DNA from: CAYTAP01 sp964435775
GTDB taxonomy: Bacteria > Planctomycetota > Phycisphaerae > Tepidisphaerales > Tepidisphaeraceae
Length of the DNA: 64,000 bases
Assembly (NCBI GenBank): GCA_964435775.1
Contig: CAYTAP010000001.1
Span: forward strand, 1 to 64,000
Direction: 5' to 3'
Shown here: positions 44,691 to 51,744 of the stretch, piece after piece
How positions within the stretch are numbered: the first letter of the stretch is position 1
How the letters are laid out: every line of letters starts with the position of its first letter
The notes under the pieces: generated by a model
The model's database searches: none
Seen by the model: only the letters and a program-made list of their open reading frames with translations
What the model was told of the DNA's origin: nothing
Made by a program: the position numbers and the translations under genes

Positions 44691-45179
44691 ATGATGACAA
44701 ACCCCACGCCGATTATTTTTTCGCCGCGTTTTCACCCCAGCCGGCTGACGCCCTACGTTCGGAGCTGGCTTGGTCTGTTGGCGGTCGGCTGCCTTGCGGC
44801 ACTCGTCCTCGCCGCGATGATGACGCCCAATCCCACCGGTCTGGGTACGCACGAATGGCTTGGCATGCGTGAATGCCAGTTTCTTGAAAACACCGGCATG
44901 CCATGCCCCAGTTGCGGGATGACGACAAGCTGGGCGTGGTTTGCGCGGGGCAATGTTGTCGCCAGCTTCTATATTCAGCCGATGGGGTTTGTGCTGGCAT
45001 GCGGCGCGGCACTGACGGCGTGGATCGCCGGATACTGCGCGATCACCGGACGAAATCCTTCGCCGCTCCTGCGGTTGATGCCGGCCAAGGGTATTCTGCT
45101 CTCTCTGCTGGCGCTCGCGGTGGCCGCATGGGTATGGAAAATATATATTCATTCGCACGGGTTGGATGGCTGGTCCTGA
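44691..45179 (+). CDS. DUF2752 membrane protein
   Basis: A 162-residue protein with about three membrane helices. The DUF2752 signature is present as TGMPCPSCGMTTSWAWFARGN, with two Cys spaced C-x2-C, placed after the first helix; the rest of the core is VVASFYIQPMGFVLACGAALTAWIAGYCA. The function of the family is unknown. ATG 44691 is followed by another at 44694; the site GGCCGGATGG upstream is a weak ribosome binding site. It is separated by 55 bases from the next lipoprotein gene and may be its operon head. Confidence 0.8.
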   Translation: MMTNPTPIIFSPRFHPSRLTPYVRSWLGLLAVGCLAALVLAAMMTPNPTGLGTHEWLGMRECQFLENTGMPCPSCGMTTSWAWFARGNVVASFYIQPMGFVLACGAALTAWIAGYCAITGRNPSPLLRLMPAKGILLSLLALAVAAWVWKIYIHSHGLDGWS

Positions 45180-45234
45180 CCCGGCGCTGTCGTCGCGGTC
45201 CCGAAGATTTGTGACAAACCGTGGGTGGCTCACC

Positions 45235-45894
45235 ATGACATACTTCCGTTGGACCGCATCATTGATCGTGTTGGCCGCCGCGCTGCTTGTGCCCGCCGGA
45301 TGCAGTTGGCTCGGCTATGCGGCGTCGGCGATGCCGCAAACGGTTGAAGCGAAATACAAGGGCCTGCAAGGCCAAACCGTCGGCATCATGGTCTGGGCGG
45401 ACCGGGGGTTGCGAATGGACTGGGGGTCCAAGCTGCAAATCGATCTGGCGAGCGCCGTGCAGAGCAAGCTCGTGGCGGCCGGCAACATTGACGATGACAT
45501 CAAGGAGCTCAAGGGAACCACCTTTCCGCTGGATCCCCGTTCCATCGTCCGTTATCAGCGGGGCCATCCCCAGATTGAAGGGATGAAACTAACGGATGTT
45601 GTACCCAAGTTCGGCGTCCAGCGCGTCATCTACATCGAAATCAACGACTTCCAGACCCATGCCGCCGCGAGCGTGGATCTGTATCGCGGATCGGCCACCG
45701 CGAGCGTTCGCGTGCTGGAGATCACGGGCGACAAGGCGACCGTCGCGTACGCCGAGGACAACATCAAGGCGCTGTATCCCCCCAATGTGTCGACCGACGG
45801 CACGCCACGCGGGAGCGTGGCGGCGATGTATGTCGGCACGATCGACGTGCTGAGCACCGAAATCGCCAAGCGATTTTTCACCCATGAAGAGTGA
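45235..45894 (+). CDS. Lipoprotein, first of a tandem pair
   Basis: A 219-residue predicted lipoprotein (VLAAALLVPAGC lipobox, Cys23). The body reads GQTVGIMVWADRGLRMDWGSKLQIDLASAVQSKLVAAGNID, then FGVQRVIYIEINDFQTH and a closing strand pair. The order 'version-specific loop, DL..A.Q.KL' followed by VIYIEINDF matches small outer-membrane-associated, GNA1162-like lipoproteins, but identity is not certain. It resembles its downstream neighbour (VLYIDIVDN; SVRVLEIT versus LRVRMIDV), which suggests paralogues. The start ATG 45235 follows GGGTGG. Confidence 0.7.
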   Translation: MTYFRWTASLIVLAAALLVPAGCSWLGYAASAMPQTVEAKYKGLQGQTVGIMVWADRGLRMDWGSKLQIDLASAVQSKLVAAGNIDDDIKELKGTTFPLDPRSIVRYQRGHPQIEGMKLTDVVPKFGVQRVIYIEINDFQTHAAASVDLYRGSATASVRVLEITGDKATVAYAEDNIKALYPPNVSTDGTPRGSVAAMYVGTIDVLSTEIAKRFFTHEE

Positions 45895-45904
45895 TGATCA
45901 CCCG

Positions 45905-46657
45905 ATGAACCCAACGCCACGTCCATCTTTCGAACATGCGCGAAGCGCATCGATATCGTGGCGGAGGGCGGGTGGCGCGGCAGTGTCGCCGCTTGCCCGA
46001 ATCGGACGGCTGCCGCTGGCGTTGTGCGTTCTGTGCTGCCTGTTGGCCTCGTGCGCGGTGCCCGGCGCGATTGTCTACAAGGTGTTCGGGCCCGACGCGA
46101 TCAAACCGGAATACACCCCCCCGCCGACTGAACCGATCCTGATTTTTGCCGAAGATTTTGAGAATCCATCGATCGCCACCTACGAGAGCGAGGAGATCAC
46201 GCACGTCGTCGCGCAGGTTTTCAAGGAACGCAACGTCGCGCCGGTGATCGATCCGGAGAAACTCTCCAACCTGCTCAACCCCAGGCCAACGGCCGGCCAG
46301 ACGCCGCCGAAGCCCACGTCGATCACGGAGCTCGGGCGTCAACTGGGCGCGGCGCGCGTCCTCTACATCGACATCGTGGACAACGCGATGGAATCCCTCG
46401 GGGGAACGCAGATGTTGCGGGGCACGTTGACGCTGCGTGTCCGAATGATTGATGTCGCCACCGGCAAAACGCTCTACCCCGCCAACTCCATCGCCGGAAC
46501 CTACCTCAGCGCCCGCACGCCCTACACCGAAGTTCACGCCGGCGTCACGCCGCAATCCCTTCGTCAAAAGCTGTGTACGGAATTGGGTCAGCGCATCGCC
46601 CGCCTGTTCTATCCTTACAAGCCCGATGAAGTGGACACGAGCGACGTGCAACCGTGA
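45905..46657 (+). CDS. Lipoprotein, second of a tandem pair
   Basis: About 250 residues. A membrane segment (LPLALCVLCCLLASC) after a long basic N-region (residues 1-35) ends in a lipobox Cys. The body has ILIFAEDFENPSIATYESEEITHVVAQVFKE, then ELGRQLGAARVLYIDIVDNAMES and LTLRVRMIDVATGKTLYPA, which parallel the preceding lipoprotein. Such pairs may act together at the outer membrane. It begins at ATG 45905, eleven bases after the upstream stop; an ATG at 45884 overlaps that stop and is possible. Function is unknown. Confidence 0.7.
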   Translation: MNPTPRPSFEHARSASISWRRAGGAAVSPLARIGRLPLALCVLCCLLASCAVPGAIVYKVFGPDAIKPEYTPPPTEPILIFAEDFENPSIATYESEEITHVVAQVFKERNVAPVIDPEKLSNLLNPRPTAGQTPPKPTSITELGRQLGAARVLYIDIVDNAMESLGGTQMLRGTLTLRVRMIDVATGKTLYPANSIAGTYLSARTPYTEVHAGVTPQSLRQKLCTELGQRIARLFYPYKPDEVDTSDVQP

Positions 46658-46714
46658 CTGTCCGGCATCATCGCACGCGCGGCCTGACATGGTGCGCGCG
46701 AAGCAAACGGATCG

Positions 46715-47320
46715 TCACAATTCCTTCTGCGCCCGTCGTCGGACCGCCGCGTCGGCATCCTCAAACGCTTGCTCCTGTTTGACTTCGCCGCGGTCCATGT
46801 TGCTCCAGATGTTCATCAATTCCTCCCCGGCGGCCGTCAAGCCCGCCCCGGCCAGCGCATCCTTGTCTGATTGATGACCCAGTTCCAAAATCTCATCAAT
46901 CCGTTCCTGGTAAATCTCGCCGCTGACCGAATCATCCTCGATCCATTGGGAAATCCGCGTCACATCCTTGTTCGTCAGCTTCAGCCGTCCGAGCGCCCGC
47001 CCGCCTTCGTTGTTTTCCTTGACCATCCGCAGCCGCGAGACCGTCATCAATTCCTTGGTCCGCAAGTTGAGCTCCCTCGCCACCATCAACTGCTCCTGGG
47101 TCTGCCGCTCGAAATCCATCGCCAGGCTTTTGCGGAGTTCGACCACCTTCTGGCTCGCCCCCATCTGAAAGATTTTCTGCTTCCTCTCGCTAATCTCCCC
47201 CATCCGCTTGAACAGCTTGTCCCGCTGCTTGCCGATCAGGATTTCCTCCTTGCGGAGCGCCTGACGATCGAGATCACTGAGCGTCTTTTGGGTTCCGAAG
47301 ATTTTATCGAATAGCGCCAT
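46715..47320 (-). CDS. Helical protein of ESCRT-III/PspA-like character (small subunit of cluster)
   Basis: A 201-residue, nearly all-helical soluble protein. It starts with a short amphipathic stretch (MALFDKIFG), followed by two long charged helices at residues about 20-60 and 62-105 (KQRDKLFKRMGEISERKQKI; FERQTQEQLMVARELNLRTK), then a shorter helix (about 117-148, DVTRISQWIEDDSVSGEIYQ) and a C-terminal acidic helix (about 165-195). Length, N-terminal motif and hairpin layout resemble ESCRT-III proteins (about 200 residues, M-LF-K-FG start). The helical half of its neighbour at 47336-48820 has the same pattern. This is an inference from patterns, not a confirmed homology. It is the last gene of a six-gene minus-strand run. 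Confidence 0.7.
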   Translation of the reverse strand: MALFDKIFGTQKTLSDLDRQALRKEEILIGKQRDKLFKRMGEISERKQKIFQMGASQKVVELRKSLAMDFERQTQEQLMVARELNLRTKELMTVSRLRMVKENNEGGRALGRLKLTNKDVTRISQWIEDDSVSGEIYQERIDEILELGHQSDKDALAGAGLTAAGEELMNIWSNMDRGEVKQEQAFEDADAAVRRRAQKEL

Positions 47321-47335
47321 GTGTTTTCAGTATCC

Positions 47336-48820
47336 TCAGCCGGCTTCGGGTTCGTTGCGTTCGGGGCGCGCCGGAGAAGATGGTTCAGGACGCTGGACGC
47401 GCGGCGCGACTTGCGGCGGTTGTGCCGCAGGCGATCGTTGGGCTTGCCCGGTCGCCGGAGCCTGCGGCTGTGGGGTTGCCGACTCGGCTTCCAGTTCATC
47501 GAAAAGCGCCTGCTCCTCCGGTGTCATCCCCGCCAGGGACACGCTTCCCACCGATCCGGCCAGCTCATTGTCCACCTCAAGCTGCGCCAGGACATCCTCC
47601 GCCGCCGCCGCGTCGGCCGCCAATTCCTCGCTGTCGGGCAACTGCGCCGTCTGCCCCTGGCGCGTCAGTTCGAGATTGTGCAGATGCGTCCCCACGACGT
47701 TGATCTGCTGATTGAGCACCTGGAGCAACTGCTGCCTCCGCTCCATCTCCTTGTGCAGTTGAAGCAACTGGCTGGTGACGCGCCGTTTGGTCATCGGCGT
47801 GCGCGCCGCTTTGAACTGATCGCGCAGCTCGGTCTCCTTGCCGTCGAGCGCGCCCAGCTCCTCATACCCGCGATTGCGCTGGCCGCTGAGCAGCGCGCGG
47901 CGCTCGGACAGGAACGCAATTTTCTTTTCCGTCTCCCCCTTGTGGGCGAACAGCGAACGAATCCGGTCCATCAGTGACATTTCCGTCGCTCCATTCCCCG
48001 CATTGCTTGCGGTCGGCGTGACGCCTTCGCGGAACAGCACCAATCGTCCATCCAATCGCTTGGCGATCAGCCCGGGGTGTTCCTTTGCGTAATTTTTGAT
48101 CTCCGCCTCAACGGTCATGATCGGCAACTTTGTTCTGGCGGCAAGCTTGTCGCCAATAATACCGCTGGCGGTCAGGTCCATCGAGGAATCTTCAATGGCC
48201 TCAAACACGCGCTGCCGCTTGTCCGTTTCGCCTTCGGGGTCGAAAAGCTCGGCCAGCGCCTTGCTTTGCGCCGGCGCCGCAATCGACCAGCCCCCGGCCG
48301 GGTTGGGCTCGACGAGGATCAGCGTCCGCGTTGCCGTCCGATCCGCCACTTCATGCGATTCGGTGGTGAATCCGCTTGTGCTCATCAGCACGAGCGTTGT
48401 GGGGATGCCGGGCAAAGGCGGGGGCATCTCCGCGAGCAGCCGGTTGACCTCCGGCGTCGTCATCGGCGATGGCGCCTGCCCGCTCAAGAGCGCCTTGATC
48501 GGAGAAACACAAACGATACGCAAACGCCCCACCGGTTTTTTGAAAATGACCCAGCTCGGGCGGGAGAGGAGCACATCCAGCGTTTGCCCCCGCGGCATTC
48601 GCGCTTCCAAATCGCGGTCGGGCATGCCTGCCTGGCTCATCTGACGCTTGAGCTCAACTTCGCGGTTGCTCCGATTGATATCGCGCGACAGCGACAACAC
48701 CGACCGTCGCCCCCGCGTCGTGTCCACGCGCAGGTGATCATCGTCCAGTAACTGTTCAACATGGTTGATGAACCGCTCCTCACGTTCGCGGTGCATGGAT
48801 GGATCGGGGTTGCTATTCAT
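47336..48820 (-). CDS. Winged-helix-like plus ESCRT-III-like helical protein (large subunit of cluster)
   Basis: A 494-residue soluble protein. Residues about 80-180 are an alpha/beta region (PTTLVLMSTSGFTTESHEVA, LVEPNPAGGWSIAAP). Residues about 195-267 read like a winged helix (QRVFEAIEDSSMDLTASGII; EAEIKNYAKEHPGLIAKRLD ending LVLFREG). From residue 281 (MSLMDRIRSLFAHKG) a long helical hairpin runs to about 390, then an acidic helix (EELAADAAAAEDVLAQLEVD) and TPEEQALFDELEAES at 433-447, then a Pro-rich tail. This order, winged helix then ESCRT-III-like core, recalls CHMP7 and, reversed, archaeal CdvB. It is only an eye-level similarity. ATG 48820 has GAGAGGTG upstream; the gene is 16 bases from the previous one. 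Confidence 0.7.
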   Translation of the reverse strand: MNSNPDPSMHREREERFINHVEQLLDDDHLRVDTTRGRRSVLSLSRDINRSNREVELKRQMSQAGMPDRDLEARMPRGQTLDVLLSRPSWVIFKKPVGRLRIVCVSPIKALLSGQAPSPMTTPEVNRLLAEMPPPLPGIPTTLVLMSTSGFTTESHEVADRTATRTLILVEPNPAGGWSIAAPAQSKALAELFDPEGETDKRQRVFEAIEDSSMDLTASGIIGDKLAARTKLPIMTVEAEIKNYAKEHPGLIAKRLDGRLVLFREGVTPTASNAGNGATEMSLMDRIRSLFAHKGETEKKIAFLSERRALLSGQRNRGYEELGALDGKETELRDQFKAARTPMTKRRVTSQLLQLHKEMERRQQLLQVLNQQINVVGTHLHNLELTRQGQTAQLPDSEELAADAAAAEDVLAQLEVDNELAGSVGSVSLAGMTPEEQALFDELEAESATPQPQAPATGQAQRSPAAQPPQVAPRVQRPEPSSPARPERNEPEAG

Positions 48821-48829
48821 GCGCTGCAA

Positions 48830-48955
48830 TCACCTCTCAAGCTCACTGATCTTCAACTCAGCCGCCCGTCGCCTCATTTTGAGGGGCAGGACCACAAGGG
48901 CAATGGCACACCATGCCCACCCGGCCACGGAAAGAATAGTCATGACGAGCTTCAT
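48830..48955 (-). CDS. 41-residue single-span membrane protein
   Basis: A tiny gene of 41 codons inside the cluster. The product has one hydrophobic helix (MKLVMTILSVAGWAWCAIAL and about 4 more residues), then a basic turn (KMRRRAAELK) and a short polar end. GGAG stands eleven bases before ATG 48955. The stop TGA lies 10 bases before the ATG of the 494-residue gene at 48820, which has its own ribosome binding site. Placement, ribosome binding site and membrane pattern support a real gene. It might anchor or regulate the downstream helical protein. Confidence 0.6.
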   Translation of the reverse strand: MKLVMTILSVAGWAWCAIALVVLPLKMRRRAAELKISELER

Positions 48956-49010
48956 GGCCAATACTCCGGGGCGCTTCGCCAGGGTGTTTCAATTCTCTTT
49001 GGTACGGGCG

Positions 49011-49049
49011 ACTTCAGCCGCCGTTTTTCTCTAAAACGGCGGCTGAAGC
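49011..49049. repeat. 17-bp inverted repeat hairpin inside the cluster
   Basis: ACTTCAGCCGCCGTTTT pairs with AAAACGGCGGCTGAAGC (16 of 17) around loop TCTCT. It lies between the zinc-ribbon membrane gene and the 41-residue gene. It could attenuate transcription or stabilise upstream RNA. Confidence 0.85.
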
Positions 49050-49118
49050 CGCCCCTACGGCGGATCCATTCGAGAATTGAAAGGCCCTGGGCGCTTCGCG
49101 GCGCGCCATTGCGCGGAC

Positions 49119-50099
49119 TCATGCCACCTCATTCAATTGCGCGCCGACGCGCGTGCCGCACCGTGGACAAAACCGCGCCGCGGCCGGCAATATCATCCCA
49201 CACCGTGGCTTGCGGCAAGTTCGCGGCAGCTTCGCATCAATTTCCCCCGCGTCCAATGCGCGGACCATCAGTTCCAACTCCCGGTTCAACCGCCGTGCCG
49301 GACCGCGCTCAAATCGTCTGGCCGCCAAGCCGCTCAGCATCATGATGATGCCCCACGCAGCGCCCCAGTGCAGCAGGATCAGCGCGCCGATCACGGATAG
49401 GACGCTCAAACCCGTCCCAAGCCGCGGCAAACCGAGCGGACGCTGCGCTTCGGCGGCCAGAAAGCGATTGACGCCCGCCGCAAACCGTCTCAAATCGGCC
49501 GCATGCCGCTGCAATTGGACGGCGTGCAGCAAATACCCCAGGCACAGCCCCACTGTCCAGGTCATGAAAAACCAAGTGCCCATGTTGTCCGGCATAACCC
49601 AGCGATGAAGCGGCCGGAATTGATACGTCATCGCCACCGCGGACTTCAAACTCAAGGGGCTGACTTGAGAAAAGTAGTAAATGAAAAACCCGAGGATGAC
49701 CGGCAGGCAGAGAATCGCGCTCATTCCCAGCCCCCATCGCCACCCCGCCCGGTCGGCCAGATCGGTCAATGCCATTGCCTCCGGGCGTCCGGTCTTCCAT
49801 TGCAGCCATTGCGCCACTTGCCGCAACCGCATCTGCTGGTTGATCATCCGCTCCCGCAGGCGGCGGTTCCATCGCCACAGCGGGAAGATGCCAAAGCTCA
49901 ACACCCCCATCGCGAACGTGCCGAATGATGAGCCGGACGTTTCCGGCTTCACCGGCGATTCCAGCAGTCGCACCAACTCCACGGTGGAGTTGCCCTGACG
50001 CCGCTGCGCGACGGTCGCGCCAGGCGCCACGGCCTCGCCATGTGCCCCGACGCCGTTGGTCTCTGTCCCAGGCGAAGTTGTCAACGACTTTGTGTCCAT
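49119..50099 (-). CDS. Membrane protein with C-terminal zinc ribbon
   Basis: A 326-residue protein of unknown function. A polar N-terminus (residues 1-60) is followed by a membrane segment (FGTFAMGVLSFGIFPLW, about 62-78), a basic stretch (RRLRERMINQQMRLRQVAQW), two helices around 125-150 and 175-195, and two more near 235-265 (LSVLSVIGALILLHWGAAWG). The soluble C-terminus ends in a zinc ribbon: Cys295 and Cys300 (C-x4-C), then Cys311 and Cys314 (C-x2-C). The kinase gene ends 20 bases upstream, and it too carries C-terminal zinc ribbons, so the two products may work together. ATG 50099 is used. Confidence 0.75.
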   Translation of the reverse strand: MDTKSLTTSPGTETNGVGAHGEAVAPGATVAQRRQGNSTVELVRLLESPVKPETSGSSFGTFAMGVLSFGIFPLWRWNRRLRERMINQQMRLRQVAQWLQWKTGRPEAMALTDLADRAGWRWGLGMSAILCLPVILGFFIYYFSQVSPLSLKSAVAMTYQFRPLHRWVMPDNMGTWFFMTWTVGLCLGYLLHAVQLQRHAADLRRFAAGVNRFLAAEAQRPLGLPRLGTGLSVLSVIGALILLHWGAAWGIIMMLSGLAARRFERGPARRLNRELELMVRALDAGEIDAKLPRTCRKPRCGMILPAAARFCPRCGTRVGAQLNEVA

Positions 50100-50119
50100 G
50101 ACTGGTTTCACGAGTACCT

Positions 50120-51211
50120 TCACGCCACCGATGTTCCCTGCGTCAATCGTTCTCCACAAAAATTGCAATGGCTATCGCCCGGCCGGGGGTATCCGCCGCA
50201 GCGCGGGCATCGACGCACCCGCGCCACGAGCTGCACGCCGCAGTGCATGCAGAACTGATCCCCCGCCGACACATGCCCGTGGCATTGCGGGCACGGGTGC
50301 GATGGCGCATCGGCATCACTTGGTTTGCGTTTGGGTGTTGCGCGAGGCGCAATGGGAGGAGCGACAAGCTGGCCGCCACCGCGTTGCGGCAATGGCGGCG
50401 GCATCACGGGATCCAGCGCCTTGATGAACTCCGCGGCCGACCCAAACCGATTCTCCAGCCTCGAATAAGACCGACGAAACACCATGTCCAGATGCGCTGG
50501 CACCGACGGGACAAGGTCGCTGGGCACCTCGGTTCCCGCCGGTCGCTCTCCGGTGAGCATCTCATACAAAATGACACCGCAGGCGTATAAATCCGCACGT
50601 CCGTCCACGGTTTCTCCGCTTCGCTGCTCGGGTGCCATGTAATCGAGCGTACCGGCGATGTCCCGACCAGCCGGGGAATTGAGCGACGCCGAATAGGCGA
50701 TGGACTGCGCCGCGGTCTGGCTGGCCGCCTGCCCAAGGCCAAAGTCAGTCACTTTCACAGCGCCCTGGACGTGATACCCTTGTATCAGCGCCCGCTCATG
50801 AATGAGGATATTTTCCGGCTTCACATCCCGATGGACCACGCCCTGCCCGTGCGCATACCCCAGCCCCGCGAGCACCTGCCGCATGACGGACACGGCATCG
50901 GCAGCCGACATCGCACGCCCGGCGATCAGAGGTCGAAGGCTCGAGCCCGGCACATATTCCATCGTCAGGTACGGCACCTGCGCATATGGATCAAAACCGA
51001 TTGCCCTGGCGATGTTCGGATGAACCAACCCATGAATCGCCTGCCCTTCGCGCTGAAGATTGCGCACGTACTGAGGATCGGTGGGGATTTTGATGGCCAC
51101 CCGCTGGTCGGTCCAGACGTGGTGATGCGCGCGCCACACCTCGCCGAACGTCCCGCCGCCGATCCGCTGATCGAGGATATATTCACTGATTCGCTCGTTC
51201 ACCGCCGGCAT
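50120..51211 (-). CDS. Ser/Thr protein kinase with two C-terminal zinc ribbons
   Basis: A 363-residue eukaryotic-type kinase. Catalytic motifs: GGGTFGEVW (residues 18-26), Lys41 in VAIKIP, HRDVKPEN with Asp129 and Asn134, and DFG at 156-158; the activation loop ends with GTLDYMAPEQ. A Pro/Lys-rich linker (275-300) is followed by two zinc ribbons, Cys307-Cys324 (CPQCHGHVSAGDQFCMHCG) and Cys335-Cys352 (CPRCGGYPRPGDSHCNFCG). There is no membrane segment, which is less common for PknB-type kinases. It is followed directly by the zinc-ribbon membrane gene and is probably part of the same transcript as the downstream ESCRT-III-like genes. Confidence 0.93.
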   Translation of the reverse strand: MPAVNERISEYILDQRIGGGTFGEVWRAHHHVWTDQRVAIKIPTDPQYVRNLQREGQAIHGLVHPNIARAIGFDPYAQVPYLTMEYVPGSSLRPLIAGRAMSAADAVSVMRQVLAGLGYAHGQGVVHRDVKPENILIHERALIQGYHVQGAVKVTDFGLGQAASQTAAQSIAYSASLNSPAGRDIAGTLDYMAPEQRSGETVDGRADLYACGVILYEMLTGERPAGTEVPSDLVPSVPAHLDMVFRRSYSRLENRFGSAAEFIKALDPVMPPPLPQRGGGQLVAPPIAPRATPKRKPSDADAPSHPCPQCHGHVSAGDQFCMHCGVQLVARVRRCPRCGGYPRPGDSHCNFCGERLTQGTSVA

Positions 51212-51273
51212 CCGTCACTCCAATCCGATCGCAATTACCCACATGCTCCGGCACCGCATCCCACCGTAGGGAT

Positions 51274-51666
51274 TCACTCCACTTTCTCCGCAATCCAGTC
51301 GCATGCGAACAGATTATATGCCCCGGCAAGCAGGATACCGGCGACAAAAAAGGTCCAGCCCGTTGAACTGTTCATCACCCAATCGAATAGCCATGCCAGC
51401 AGCGTCGCCTCGGCCAGGGTATATACCAACACCAAAGCCGCCCCGGCATCATTGCGCCGCAGCCGCCCCACCCATCCAATGACATAAAAGGTCGCCCAAG
51501 GCAACGCCAGCACGACCCCCAGCCAGCCCGCAATGCGCCCAGTGTCCCCCACGATCCTCGACCGCGTGGATTCATCCATCGTCCACCATGAGATGCCGCC
51601 GGCGATGACGCCCAGAGCCACCACGCCCATCACGATTTTTCCGGCGGCGCTTTTGAGAAAATCCAT
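51274..51666 (-). CDS. Four-helix membrane protein, first gene of the cluster
   Basis: A 130-residue protein with four membrane helices, at about residues 10-28, 44-65, 72-97 and 102-121 (MGVVALGVIAGGISWW; WLGVVLALPWATFYVIGWV; LVLVYTLAEATLLAWLFDWV; WTFFVAGILLAGAYNLFA). No family name comes to mind. TACAAT ends six bases before ATG 51666, with no Shine-Dalgarno, so the transcript of the cluster probably starts here without a leader. The next gene (kinase) begins 62 bases after its stop. Its presence ahead of a kinase suggests a membrane anchor or sensor. Confidence 0.7.
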   Translation of the reverse strand: MDFLKSAAGKIVMGVVALGVIAGGISWWTMDESTRSRIVGDTGRIAGWLGVVLALPWATFYVIGWVGRLRRNDAGAALVLVYTLAEATLLAWLFDWVMNSSTGWTFFVAGILLAGAYNLFACDWIAEKVE

Positions 51667-51672
51667 GGCGTT

Positions 51673-51678
51673 ATTGTA
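51673..51678 (-). promoter_or_regulatory. -10-like hexamer of the six-gene cluster
   Basis: On the minus strand TACAAT ends six bases before the ATG at 51666, the same spacing as for tilS, dus and the cysteine desulfurase gene. It would start the 51666-46715 run as a leaderless message. Confidence 0.5.
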
Positions 51679-51744
51679 TCTGTTTCATGCGGTTGGCGCA
51701 TTATATCGCCGGTGCATTTTTCCACCCGCGTCTCCGCCTGGCCG

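Noticed and set aside
46715..47320. Direct annotation as PspA or Vipp1
   Set aside because: The helical layout is similar, but the characteristic PspA N-terminal and alpha-helix motifs are not visible, so I keep only the broader comparison.
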